DNA of 46,043 nucleotides from an uncultured Verrucomicrobia subdivision 3 bacterium (GTDB lineage: Bacteria > Verrucomicrobiota > Verrucomicrobiia > Limisphaerales > UBA11358). Shown piece after piece: positions 1 to 7,196 of this stretch. The DNA is taken from positions 1-46,043 of the forward strand of contig CAIMLG010000297.1 in the NCBI GenBank assembly GCA_903842235.1, given 5' to 3'. The notes below the pieces were generated by a model. That model saw only the letters and a program-made list of their open reading frames with translations, did no database searches and was not told where the DNA came from. Position numbers and translations under genes: made by a program. Positions within the stretch are counted from its first letter, which is position 1; every line of letters begins with the position of its first letter.

Positions 1-32
1 GAAATGACACTCCGCTGCGCTCCGGTCATTTC
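1..32. repeat. Short inverted repeat at the window edge
   Basis: The 8-bp arms gaaatgac (1-8) and gtcatttc (25-32) are perfectly complementary and enclose a 16-base GC-rich loop. It lies just downstream of the minus-strand gene at 59-334, so it could be a hairpin at the 3' end of that transcript or part of a repeat cut by the window edge. No T-tract follows on the minus strand, so a classical terminator is not supported. Confidence 0.35.
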
Positions 33-58
33 AATCCTTTGTCGATTAGGCGGCATGG

Positions 59-334
59 TCATCTCAATCTAAAGTGTCTCACAGTAAAAATAATGGCAAT
101 GCAAATAGCCACGAACGCGCTCCAATACATAATCCCATAAAGCGGAATCGTGTGCTTCTCGCCAAACCACAAAAGGCTGGTATGGGCTTTGACCTGAGTA
201 AGTCCAAAATCAGCACCGAATAATTTGACGATCCAGTGCAAGTAGCCCGTCGCGGCGATATGCCGAGCAAATGCTATGCAGAATGCAGCGATTACCAGCG
301 CAGTCAGCGGAACAAATTGCCAATGTTTTTTCAT
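59..334 (-). CDS. Small membrane protein of unknown function
   Basis: This 91-residue protein starts MKKHWQFVPLTALVIAAFC and has two clear hydrophobic segments, roughly residues 8-27 and 66-86, separated by a loop with a few charged residues. It ends in a basic tail (TVRHFRLR), which suggests a small inner-membrane protein. I do not recognise the family. The reading frame stays open upstream into the 58-bp tandem repeats, but the hydrophobic start at this ATG looks natural and the longer extension is repeat-encoded arginine/proline junk, so I chose the ATG at 332-334. There is no neighbour on the same strand to suggest a role. Confidence 0.5.
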   Translation of the reverse strand: MKKHWQFVPLTALVIAAFCIAFARHIAATGYLHWIVKLFGADFGLTQVKAHTSLLWFGEKHTIPLYGIMYWSAFVAICIAIIFTVRHFRLR

Positions 335-412
335 GGCGTGCGAACGATGCCTAACTTTTAGCAGTGTATCCCGCAGGCTGCCGCCGACAAGTGTGATTTT
401 TTTGCGAGGTGA
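335..412. other. Intergenic spacer before the tandem repeat array
   Basis: No gene seen here. Together with the repeats that follow, this opens a non-coding stretch of about 680 bases (335-1010) between the small membrane protein and larB. The segment contains a run of seven T followed by gcgaggtgaagg leading into the first repeat unit. Confidence 0.4.
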
Positions 413-687
413 AGGACGCCGCAGCGCGGCGTCCCTACCTGCGGGTGCGACGGCGAATGAAAAGCCGGGAAGGACGCCGCGGCGCGGCGTCCCTACCTGC
501 GGGTGTGGCCGGCGAATGAAAAGCCGCAAGGACGCCGCAGCGCGGCGTCCCTACCTGTGGGTGTGGCCGGCGAATGAAAAGCCGCAAGGACGCCGCAGCG
601 CGGCGTCCCTACCTGTGGGTGTGACGGCGAATGAAAAGCCGGGAAGGACGCCGCAGCGCGGCGTCCCTACCTGCGGGTGTGGCCGGC
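413..687. repeat. Five tandem copies of a 58-bp palindromic repeat
   Basis: Units begin at 413, 471, 529, 587 and 645, exactly 58 bp apart; the fifth is truncated near 687. Each unit starts with a near-perfect palindrome: GGACGCCGC, a three-base AGC (or GGC) centre, then GCGGCGTCC. This is followed by a less symmetric tail ending in gcgaatgaaaagccg. Units differ by a few substitutions only, mostly in the tail (tgcgggtgcga, tgcgggtgtggc, tgtgggtgtggc). Long open frames across the array on both strands encode only repeat-derived Arg/Pro/Gly text and are not genes. Related palindromes occur in the intergenic DNA of many Verrucomicrobia, which is background knowledge and not shown here. Confidence 0.9.
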
Positions 688-876
688 TAGGCCGGTTGAA
701 AGGCCGTCCGGTAGGTGGCGGCGATTTGGGCGAACAGGGAGTGGAGCCGGAGGGCGGCGGCCAGTTTTTTTCAAGCGGTCGTAAACGGTTCTGGGGCTGA
801 TGCTTCGGCGGCTGGCGTAGCGGCAAAGCGGTCGAGCAGGCCAGGCGCGCGGACGGCCGCGGGGGGGGCTTGCTCC

Positions 877-917
877 CACCGGGCTGAAGCCCGGTGCTAA
901 TTGAAGCCCGGTGCTAA
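877..917. repeat. Palindromic extragenic element with partial duplication
   Basis: CACCGGGCT (877-885) and AGCCCGGTG (888-896) form a 9-bp stem with a two-base centre. The second half, gaagcccggtgctaa, is repeated immediately downstream at 903-917. The element is unrelated in sequence to the 58-bp array. It lies about 95 bases upstream of larB. No T-tract follows, so it is better read as a dispersed repeat than as a terminator. Confidence 0.7.
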
Positions 918-1010
918 GGATCGGTGGCAAACAAGTGAGAGGCACCCCCACCACCGCCCCGCCGGACTTCCCGCGTGACAGGCGGCGAGGCATGGGGCAT
1001 CTTCAGGCCA

Positions 1011-1766
1011 ATGACATCCGATGCCGCCGCGCAACTGTTGGAACGCTTTCGCGCCGGGGAAATTTCCCGGGAACAAGTCCTGCGCGCCTTCCAAGCCGCC
1101 CCGGTGGCGGACCTCGGTTTTGCGCAGGTGGACACCCATCGCGCGCTCCGCAAAAATTTTCCCGAAGTCATCTTTGGGGCCGGCAAGACGCCGGAACAAG
1201 TCGTCAAAATTGCGGCCAAACTGCTGGAGCATGGGCAGCAAGTTCTGGTCACGCGCATCACGGACAGGCATGCCCGCCAGCTGAAGCGAAAATTCAGAAG
1301 CGCGAAATACCAGCCCCTCGCCCGCTGCGTGACCATTGAGAAAAAGCCTTTGCCGAAGCGCGCCGGCTTCATCGCGGTTGTCTGCGCCGGCACCAGCGAT
1401 CGGCCGGTGGCCGAGGAAGCCGCCGTAACAGCCGAAGTCATGGGGAACCGGGTCGAGCGCATCCACGACGTCGGCGTGGCCGGGCTGCACCGGATGCTGG
1501 CGCGCCTGGAAGTTCTGCAAAGCGCGAACGTCATCGTGGCCGTGGCCGGCATGGAAGGCGCGCTGCCGAGCGTGCTGGCGGGACTGGTTTCCAAACCGGT
1601 CATTGCGGTGCCCACCAGCATCGGCTACGGCGCCAGTTTCGGCGGCATCGCCGCGCTGCTGGCCATGCTGAACAGCTGCGCCAGCGGCGTGACCGTGGTG
1701 AACATTGACAATGGCTTTGGCGCGGGCTACGCGGCGAGCCAGATCAATGCGCTGGCAGGGAAATGA
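1011..1766 (+). CDS. larB: LarB, pyridinium-3,5-biscarboxylic acid mononucleotide synthase
   Basis: LarB carboxylates and hydrolyses nicotinic acid adenine dinucleotide, the first committed step to the nickel-pincer nucleotide (NPN) cofactor of lactate racemase and related enzymes. The 251-residue product matches LarB in length. It has the PurE-like C-terminal half: VVCAGTSDRPVAEEA (about 124-138), the VAGMEGALPSVLAGL block (178-192) and PTSIGYGASFGG (201-212). The cysteine in the LNSC motif is residue 223, near the position of the functionally important Cys221 of the Lactobacillus enzyme. An upstream GTG at 975 would add 12 residues, but the ATG at 1011 (MTSDAAAQ) fits family length better. 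It is the first gene of larB-larC-larE, all plus strand. Confidence 0.93.
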   Translation: MTSDAAAQLLERFRAGEISREQVLRAFQAAPVADLGFAQVDTHRALRKNFPEVIFGAGKTPEQVVKIAAKLLEHGQQVLVTRITDRHARQLKRKFRSAKYQPLARCVTIEKKPLPKRAGFIAVVCAGTSDRPVAEEAAVTAEVMGNRVERIHDVGVAGLHRMLARLEVLQSANVIVAVAGMEGALPSVLAGLVSKPVIAVPTSIGYGASFGGIAALLAMLNSCASGVTVVNIDNGFGAGYAASQINALAGK

Positions 1767-1889
1767 ACATCGCCGCAACAGGCCGCAGGCAACATTCAAC
1801 ATTCAACAGGCAATGCGGAACGCCCCAAGGCCGGCTTCGGAAATCATTCGAGATTTGGAGCGGCGCGTTGCAGGTTGAACATTTTGCAC
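1767..1889. repeat. larB-larC spacer with an aacattc tandem repeat
   Basis: The 123-base spacer contains the tandem sequence caacattcaacattcaac around 1790-1806. The same kind of ttcaac-rich text reappears inside larE (about 4021-4050), suggesting a dispersed simple-sequence element. No gene or clear terminator is visible, so co-transcription of larB and larC remains possible. Confidence 0.4.
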
Positions 1890-3281
1890 ATGAAAACACT
1901 TTACCTTGACCTCATGAGCGGCATCGCCGGCGACATGTTCATCGCCGCGCTGCTGGACCTAGGCGTGGACGCCAAAAAACTGGAGCGCGAACTCAAAAAG
2001 CTCAAGCTCGAAGGCTATCATCTCCATATTTCCCGCCAGCAAAAGTCCGCCATAGATGGCGTGAAGTTTGATGTGCATCTAGCGCATGACCACGGACACC
2101 ACGACCACGAGGAAAGCGCTGGCGGCCTGCCCGTTCACGAACATTCGCCGGGAGCCGATCACCATCACGAACACAGCCATTTACACCGGCGGTCACGGCA
2201 GTTCACCGCAACTCCCGACGCGCCACACGAACATCAACACGAGGACCACCGCAACTTTGCCGAGATCAAAAAACTCATTTCCGGCAGCAAGCTTTCGGCG
2301 TGGGTGAAACAAAAATCCATCGCCGTGTTCCAGCGCATCGCCGAGGCGGAAGGCAAAATCCACGGGCAGCCGCCGGCGGAAGTCCACTTCCATGAAGTTG
2401 GGGCCGTGGATTCCATCGTGGATATCGTCGGCGCCGCCATCGCCCTGGAGCTGCTCGGGAGACCGCGCGTGCTGGCCTCACCGGTGACCGAGGGCACCGG
2501 CTGGATTCGCTGCGCGCACGGACAATTCCCCGTGCCGGCGCCCGCCACGCTGGCGATTCTGGGGGCCCGCGGCATCGGCATGACGCAATGCGAGGAACCG
2601 CACGAGCTGGTCACGCCCACCGGCGCGGCGCTGCTCGCAGAATATGTGGAAAGCTTCGGCCCGATGGAAAATCTCGTGGCGGAAAAAATCGGCTATGGCC
2701 TCGGCACCCGCGACAATCAAACCCGGCCCAACGTGTTGCGCGCCGTGCTGGGCACGCAGTCCAAAGTCCAAAGTCCAAAGTCCAAGGTCGGCGGCGCGCC
2801 TCAACCGGCAACCGGCATGGATTGGGAGACGGACCGGGTGGCGGTGCTGGAAACCAATCTCGATGACTGTCCCGGCGAGATTCTGGGGGCATTTATGATA
2901 ACCATCTTCAAGGCGGGCGCGCTGGAGGCGTTTCACACCCCGATTCAGATGAAGAAAAACCGCCCCGGCGTTTTGCTGACGATATTGTGCGCGGAAAACG
3001 ATGCCGACCGGTTCAGTGAAATGATTTTGCGCGAGACGACGGCGTTTGGCGTGCGCCAGACGATGGCCGAACGGCGCAAGCTGCGCCGGGAATTCACCGA
3101 AGTCGCGACGCCGTTCGGCAAAGTCGCCGTGAAAATCGGCCGCCTAGGTGGTATAGTAGTGCAGGCCGCGCCGGAATTTGAATCGGCCAAAAAAGCGGCC
3201 GCCGAAGCGGGCGTGCCGGTGAAACAGGTTTATGAAGCGGTAGCGGCAATTCGGCAGGGCACCGCCAAAGCGAAAAGATAA
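1890..3281 (+). CDS. larC: LarC, nickel insertase for the nickel-pincer nucleotide
   Basis: LarC inserts Ni into the bisthiocarboxylated mononucleotide in a CTP-dependent reaction, completing the NPN cofactor. The 463-residue protein begins with the family signature MKTLYLDLMSGIAGDMFIAA. A histidine-rich region spans residues about 63-120 (HDHGHHDH, DHHHEHSHLH, HEHQHEDH), a likely nickel-binding segment. FHEVGAVDSIVDIVGAA and the C-terminal ETNLDDCPGEILG are further family blocks. In Lactobacillus, LarC1 and LarC2 are joined by programmed frameshifting; here it is one uninterrupted frame. Near residue 290 there is an in-frame insertion of four tccaaag heptamers (2760-2787), read as SKVQSPKSKV. 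An upstream GTG/ATG option at 1875 adds only five residues; the ATG at 1890 matches the family start. Confidence 0.93.
   Translation: MKTLYLDLMSGIAGDMFIAALLDLGVDAKKLERELKKLKLEGYHLHISRQQKSAIDGVKFDVHLAHDHGHHDHEESAGGLPVHEHSPGADHHHEHSHLHRRSRQFTATPDAPHEHQHEDHRNFAEIKKLISGSKLSAWVKQKSIAVFQRIAEAEGKIHGQPPAEVHFHEVGAVDSIVDIVGAAIALELLGRPRVLASPVTEGTGWIRCAHGQFPVPAPATLAILGARGIGMTQCEEPHELVTPTGAALLAEYVESFGPMENLVAEKIGYGLGTRDNQTRPNVLRAVLGTQSKVQSPKSKVGGAPQPATGMDWETDRVAVLETNLDDCPGEILGAFMITIFKAGALEAFHTPIQMKKNRPGVLLTILCAENDADRFSEMILRETTAFGVRQTMAERRKLRREFTEVATPFGKVAVKIGRLGGIVVQAAPEFESAKKAAAEAGVPVKQVYEAVAAIRQGTAKAKR
2760..2787 (+). repeat. In-frame tccaaag heptamer repeat inside larC
   Basis: There are four consecutive 7-mers, three tccaaag and one tccaagg, between the segment encoding RAVLGTQ and the one encoding GGAPQPATG. 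28 bases is not a multiple of three, but with its flanks the frame is kept. The inserted text is low complexity (Lys, Ser, Pro, Gln) and lies at the junction between the N- and C-terminal halves of LarC, a plausible surface linker. Confidence 0.8.
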
Positions 3282-3320
3282 AATCCGCGGCCTTCTGCCG
3301 AAAGCCGCCACCTGGAAACA

Positions 3321-4229
3321 ATGAGCGAAGCGAACCAAAAACTGGAAAAATTGCGGGCGTTGCTGAAGAGCTACGGCTCCTGCCTGGTGGCGTATTCCGG
3401 CGGCGTGGACTCGGTCTTCCTCGCGCGCGTGGCGCATGAGGTGCTGGGCGACCGGGCCCTGGCGGCCATCGCGGATTCGCCGAGCCTGCCGCGCCGGGAA
3501 TTACAGGAGGCCCTGGAACTGGCCACCCAGTTTGCCTTCCCCGTCCGCGTCCTCCAGACGCAGGAATTTGCCAACGCCCATTACACGGCCAACCCGGCCA
3601 ACCGCTGTTATTTCTGCAAACACGAGCTCTTCGAGGAACTGACGCCGCTGGCGCAGGCGGAAAATTTTGCGGTCATCGCCTACGGCGAGAACGCCAGCGA
3701 CGCCGGCGATTTCCGGCCCGGCGCACAGGCGGCGGCGGAATTCCAGGTGCGCGCGCCGATGAAGGAAGTCGGCCTGACCAAGGCGGAGATCCGTGAACTG
3801 TCCGCGCAGCTCGGCCTGCCCACGGCGGACAAGCCGCAGATGGCGTGCCTGAGCTCGCGCGTGCCGTATGGCGAAACGGTGACGCCGGAAAAGCTGCGGA
3901 TGATCGAACTGGCGGAATACGTTTTGCGCGACCTTGGCTTCCACGACGTGCGCGTGCGGCATCATGAGATGAGCCCGAAGGCCAAAGCCCAAAGGCCAAA
4001 GGCGGACAGCGGCGCGCTTCGCCTTTCAACTATCAACCTTCAAGCTTCCACCAGCCTGGCGCGCATTGAACTGGCCCCGGCGGAAATCCCGGCGCTCCTG
4101 GCAAACGGCCGGCTCGCCACCGTGGCCGAGGCATTAAAGAACATCGGCTATGCGCACGTCACGCTGGATTTGCAGGGCTACCGGCGCGGCAGCACGAACG
4201 AGGTTTTAGGCGATAAACCAACCGCGTAG
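3321..4229 (+). CDS. larE: LarE, ATP-dependent sulfur transferase for NPN synthesis
   Basis: LarE adenylates the dicarboxylated pyridinium nucleotide and donates sulfur to give the dithiocarboxylate. The 302-residue protein has the PP-loop SGGVDS at 26-31, RCYFCK around 95-100, and KPQMACLSSRVPYG at 171-184. Its cysteine is residue 176, the same number as the sacrificial Cys176 of Lactobacillus plantarum LarE, so the sacrificial-cysteine mechanism is the likely one. Near residues 220-247 the family sequence is interrupted by SPKAKAQRPKADSG and ALRLSTINLQ, encoded by ccaaaggcc and ttcaac-type repeats. It follows larC by 39 bases and converges with parA downstream. Confidence 0.93.
   Translation: MSEANQKLEKLRALLKSYGSCLVAYSGGVDSVFLARVAHEVLGDRALAAIADSPSLPRRELQEALELATQFAFPVRVLQTQEFANAHYTANPANRCYFCKHELFEELTPLAQAENFAVIAYGENASDAGDFRPGAQAAAEFQVRAPMKEVGLTKAEIRELSAQLGLPTADKPQMACLSSRVPYGETVTPEKLRMIELAEYVLRDLGFHDVRVRHHEMSPKAKAQRPKADSGALRLSTINLQASTSLARIELAPAEIPALLANGRLATVAEALKNIGYAHVTLDLQGYRRGSTNEVLGDKPTA
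3978..4052 (+). repeat. Composite repeat insertion inside larE
   Basis: aaggccaaagcccaaaggccaaagg (written here in two overlapping parts: aaggccaaagccc and cccaaaggccaaagg) is followed by ctttcaactatcaacc and ttcaagcttcc. Both parts resemble simple repeats elsewhere in the window: the tccaaag array in larC and the aacattc array upstream of larC. The insert is in frame and falls between RVRHHEM and SLARIEL, which should be adjacent in a normal LarE. Confidence 0.65.
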
Positions 4230-4248
4230 CCCAGCCGCCCCGCCCGCT

Positions 4249-5025
4249 TCACTCGCCCAGCCGGGCCAAAACCTCCTGCGCGAGCAGCTGGTAGGCGGCG
4301 GAGCCGGTGCTGTAGGGGTCGTAGTGATTGATGGGCTTGCCGAAGCTGGGGGCTTCCGCCAGCCGGGTGGTGCGCGGAATGACGGTTTCAAAAACCTTTT
4401 CGCCGAGCAGCTGCCGCACTTCCCCGACCACTTCCTGAGACAGGCGGGTGCGACCGTCAAACATGGTCATCACCACGCCAAAAACCTCGAGCCGCGGATT
4501 GGCCCCCGCCGCCCGCAGCTGATCCAGGACGCGGTTCATCATGGAAATGCCTTCGAGCGCATAATACTCACACTGAAGCGGCACCAACACGCCATCGCAC
4601 GCGGCAAAAGCATTGAGCGACAGGATGCCCAGCGACGGCGGACAGTCAATGAGCACGAGGTCGTATTTCTGCAAAGCCCGAACCGCCTGCAACGCCAGGG
4701 CGACGCGCTGCAAATGATTGGCCAGGGCCGCCAGCTCGAGGTCGGCCGCACACAGATCCACCTCACTGGGAATGATTTCGAGATGCGGGAAATTCGTCGG
4801 CTTGATTTTTTCCACCAGAGTCCCCTCGCCCAGCAACACGCGGTAGGCGCTGCCGCCCTCGGTTTTCTCGAGGCCGACGCCGCTGGTGGCGTTCGCCTGC
4901 GGATCGAGATCGAAGAGGAGAATATTTTTACCGACGGCGGCGAGGCAGGCCGCCAGATTGACGGCCGTGGTGGTTTTCCCCACGCCCCCCTTTTGATTGG
5001 CAACGGCAATGACTTTGGTTGGCAC
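4249..5025 (-). CDS. parA: ParA/Soj-type ATPase without an adjacent ParB
   Basis: This is a 258-residue ParA-family ATPase. It has the deviant Walker A KGGVGKTT near residues 11-18, FDLDPQANAT (Walker A' region), LVLIDCPPSLG (Walker B) and FGVVMTMFDGRTRLSQEVV, as in chromosomal Soj/ParA proteins. I chose the GTG at 5023-5025 (reads MPTKVIAVANQ) because the frame upstream runs into the preceding gene and has no ParA character. It is last in a minus-strand series with a sigma factor and putative anti-sigma gene, 67 bases downstream of the latter. No parB follows: the next gene is the convergent larE. A role in chromosome segregation or in positioning another cargo cannot be distinguished from sequence. 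Confidence 0.9.
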   Translation of the reverse strand: MPTKVIAVANQKGGVGKTTTAVNLAACLAAVGKNILLFDLDPQANATSGVGLEKTEGGSAYRVLLGEGTLVEKIKPTNFPHLEIIPSEVDLCAADLELAALANHLQRVALALQAVRALQKYDLVLIDCPPSLGILSLNAFAACDGVLVPLQCEYYALEGISMMNRVLDQLRAAGANPRLEVFGVVMTMFDGRTRLSQEVVGEVRQLLGEKVFETVIPRTTRLAEAPSFGKPINHYDPYSTGSAAYQLLAQEVLARLGE

Positions 5026-5092
5026 TGCGGGAATTAAATGAAAAGCGCGGCGGCGTTTCAAGCGCGCACCGCGTAAATCGGAGGAGAAGAGA

Positions 5093-5617
5093 TCAGTTGC
5101 CGCTGCCCGGCGACGTGAAGCTGGCGGGTTGGGCCGGAGCCGGAAAGAGCGGCGAGTTCGGCTGGCCGAAAAGCGTGGCAACCGGCTGGAGACTGGTAAC
5201 CGGATTGGGATCAGCAACAATCCCGGAAGGTTCGCCGACCGCCGCCAGCGGGGAGGCGATATTCGGGGACAGCGAGGCCGTCGTCGTGGCCGATCCGTTC
5301 GCCGTCAGGAGGTCGGGCGAAGCCACGTCAGTCTGCTCGGTCACCACGGCCCCCAACACGAGAAGCAAGCACAACCCCGTGGCACAGGCTCCGACCAGGC
5401 CCGGCTTAATCTCAAGAAGATGCATCAATTTGGCCAGCCACGGCGCGGTGAGCTGCAACCGTTCCGAGAAGGTCTGGGGCCCGGTGGCTTCGCCGGCACG
5501 GATCCGGGAGATGACGGAGGCGGAAAACTGGTGGAAGTAGCCGGGCGGCGGGACTTCATGCCGCTTGAGTTTAAGCAACCGCTTCACAGCTTCAAAGGCC
5601 TGTTCGCTATTATTCAT
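5093..5617 (-). CDS. Single-pass membrane protein, putative anti-sigma factor
   Basis: The 174-residue protein has an N-terminal cytosolic part (residues 1-70, including RLLKLKRHEVPPPGYFHQF), one strong transmembrane segment (about 74-92, GLVGACATGLCLLLVLGAVV) and a Ser/Pro/Ala-rich periplasmic tail. Its ATG overlaps the stop of the ECF sigma gene by 4 bp (5614-5617), so translation is probably coupled. This position and topology are typical of anti-sigma factors. However, the zinc-binding HxxxCxxC motif of ZAS anti-sigma factors is absent, so the call is an inference from context. The tail has no recognisable sensor domain. Confidence 0.65.
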   Translation of the reverse strand: MNNSEQAFEAVKRLLKLKRHEVPPPGYFHQFSASVISRIRAGEATGPQTFSERLQLTAPWLAKLMHLLEIKPGLVGACATGLCLLLVLGAVVTEQTDVASPDLLTANGSATTTASLSPNIASPLAAVGEPSGIVADPNPVTSLQPVATLFGQPNSPLFPAPAQPASFTSPGSGN

Positions 5618-6237
5618 GTTGGCTTGATATATTCGGCCAGATGGCCCTGCATTTCCTGCCGCGCGTAAAACAGCCGAGACCGGACCGTTCCGATGTTACA
5701 GCCCATAATCTCCGCAATTTCCTCGTGCGGAACCCCCTGCACGTCATGCAAAACCACGACCATTCTGTGAGGTTCTGACAGCTTGAGCAGGGCCTCGTTC
5801 AATTTTTTTTGCAATTCCGCCAGACCGGCATCCCGCAGCGGGGTTTTATCGGAAACCAGCGCCACCAGATCGGGATCATGCTCGGCGTTAAAGTCGAGAT
5901 CGTTCAGGCTCAGGTGATACTTATGCTTGCGCTGCTTCAGGAAATTAATGGTCTTGTTGACCGCAATCCGGTAAATCCAAGTGTAAAAACTGGAGCCGCC
6001 CTTGAAGGATTTGAGCGCCTGATACGCCTTGATGAACGATTCCTGCGCCAGATCATTGGCATCCTCGTGATTGGCCGTCATGTGGTAGAGGGTGGCGTAA
6101 ATGCGCTGCTGATAACGCTTCACCAGCTCGTCATAGGCGGATAAATCCCCGTGCCGGGCTTTTTGCACCAAGTCCCCCTCCAAGGGAGCGGCGGGCGCGG
6201 CAGATTCAGACATGGGCGCAGGTTCCGACATAATCAT
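5614..6237 (-). CDS. ECF-type RNA polymerase sigma factor (RpoE-like)
   Basis: This 207-residue group IV sigma factor has two regions. Region 2 spans about residues 35-100 (DELVKRYQQRIYATLYHM, DLAQESFIKAYQALKSF, FYTWIYRIAVNKTINFLK). Region 4 spans about 145-200 (LSEPHRMVVVLHDVQGVPHE, IAEIMGCNIGTVRSRLFYAR). A 25-residue acidic/proline N-terminal extension precedes region 2. It overlaps the upstream polyprenyl synthase by 4 bp (6234-6237) and the downstream membrane protein by 4 bp, so the three form a tight operon. The regulon cannot be predicted; an envelope or quinone/isoprenoid link is suggested only by gene order. Confidence 0.93.
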   Translation of the reverse strand: MIMSEPAPMSESAAPAAPLEGDLVQKARHGDLSAYDELVKRYQQRIYATLYHMTANHEDANDLAQESFIKAYQALKSFKGGSSFYTWIYRIAVNKTINFLKQRKHKYHLSLNDLDFNAEHDPDLVALVSDKTPLRDAGLAELQKKLNEALLKLSEPHRMVVVLHDVQGVPHEEIAEIMGCNIGTVRSRLFYARQEMQGHLAEYIKPT

Positions 6238-7196
6238 TTAACGGCCAGAACCCGGGTTTGTTGCGCCAGAAAATCGGTCAACTGCAACAAACCGTTCACG
6301 CCCGTCGCCGGCAACCCCGCCAAAGCGCGCCGCGCGGATTCCAGAAAGTTCGCGATGGTTTGCCGCGACGGCTCAAAAGTCTCATATTTAGCCAGCAAGA
6401 CCCGCACCGCCGCAAAGTTTTCCGGCTGCCAGTTTTGAACGAGATTTTCCAATTCGGCACCATCCTTTGCGCTGGCGCGCTCCCAAGCCAGCAGCACGGG
6501 CCAGGTTAGCTTGCCTTGGGCGAGATCCGAGCCGAGCGATTTCCCGGCGACCGCTTCCTGGCCAAACAAATCCACGCAGTCGTCATACACCTGATAAGCC
6601 GAGCCAAAGGCGGCCCCAAAGGCACGCAAGGCCGCCCGCTGGTCGGGCGGGGCGTTGCTGATAAACGCCGCCAGATCACAGGAAAGGGTGAACAGCTCCC
6701 CGGTTTTCATGCCAATCACCCGAAAATAATCCCGCTGCGCCGCCGGAAATTTCCGCCGCTGCTGCATCTGCAAGATTTCCCCCGAACAGACGGTATTGGT
6801 GGCCAGCGAAACCGCCCGGCAGACTTCGGTGGTGGGAAAGCTGGAAGCCAGTTTCAGCGCCTGGGCGAAGAGGCAATCGCCAAACAGCACGGCGATTTCG
6901 TTGCCCCACTTGGCCGCCACCGTGGGATTCCCGCGCCGCATTTCCGCCTCATCCATCACATCATCGTGAATCAGCGTGGCGAGATGAACCATTTCGATGA
7001 CCACCGCCGCGGTGACGTGGGCTTCGGCGGGCTGGCCAAAGCAGCCCGCCGCCAGCGCCACCAGCGCGGGCCGCAGATTTTTGCCCCCATGGTTCAGGGC
7101 GTGCTCCGCATACGGGACGATTTGGGGATCAAACTCGCGCGCCTGCCACATCAACTGCTGATTGACGGCATGGAGAAACGGCTCCACCGGTTCCAT
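6234..7196 (-). CDS. ispB: Trans-polyprenyl diphosphate synthase (IspB-like)
   Basis: The enzyme condenses isopentenyl diphosphate units onto an allylic primer to make long-chain polyprenyl diphosphate, usually for quinone side chains. The 320-residue protein has GGKNLRPALV (37-46), the first aspartate-rich motif DDVMD (78-82) and the second, DDCVD (205-209), plus KTGELF near 164. Chain length cannot be read safely. The frame extends 37 residues further upstream to 7307, but that part is not family-like; the ATG at 7196 (MEPVEPFLHAVNQQL) fits known starts. With mqnC nearby, menaquinone is the likely product pathway. It overlaps the sigma factor gene by 4 bp. Confidence 0.88.
   Translation of the reverse strand: MEPVEPFLHAVNQQLMWQAREFDPQIVPYAEHALNHGGKNLRPALVALAAGCFGQPAEAHVTAAVVIEMVHLATLIHDDVMDEAEMRRGNPTVAAKWGNEIAVLFGDCLFAQALKLASSFPTTEVCRAVSLATNTVCSGEILQMQQRRKFPAAQRDYFRVIGMKTGELFTLSCDLAAFISNAPPDQRAALRAFGAAFGSAYQVYDDCVDLFGQEAVAGKSLGSDLAQGKLTWPVLLAWERASAKDGAELENLVQNWQPENFAAVRVLLAKYETFEPSRQTIANFLESARRALAGLPATGVNGLLQLTDFLAQQTRVLAVK

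Noticed and set aside
413..687. CRISPR array
   Set aside because: Repeats are 58 bp with no unique spacers between them, and no cas genes are nearby.
276..800. Long plus-strand open frame across the 58-bp repeats
   Set aside because: The translation is repeat-derived Arg/Pro/Gly text with no start context and no family resemblance; the same array is open on the other strand too.
690..993. Minus-strand frame with ISPRTVYDRLKK, resembling an HTH of a mobile-element protein
   Set aside because: Only a short stretch looks protein-like, the rest is low complexity and frame-broken; at best a remnant, too weak to annotate.
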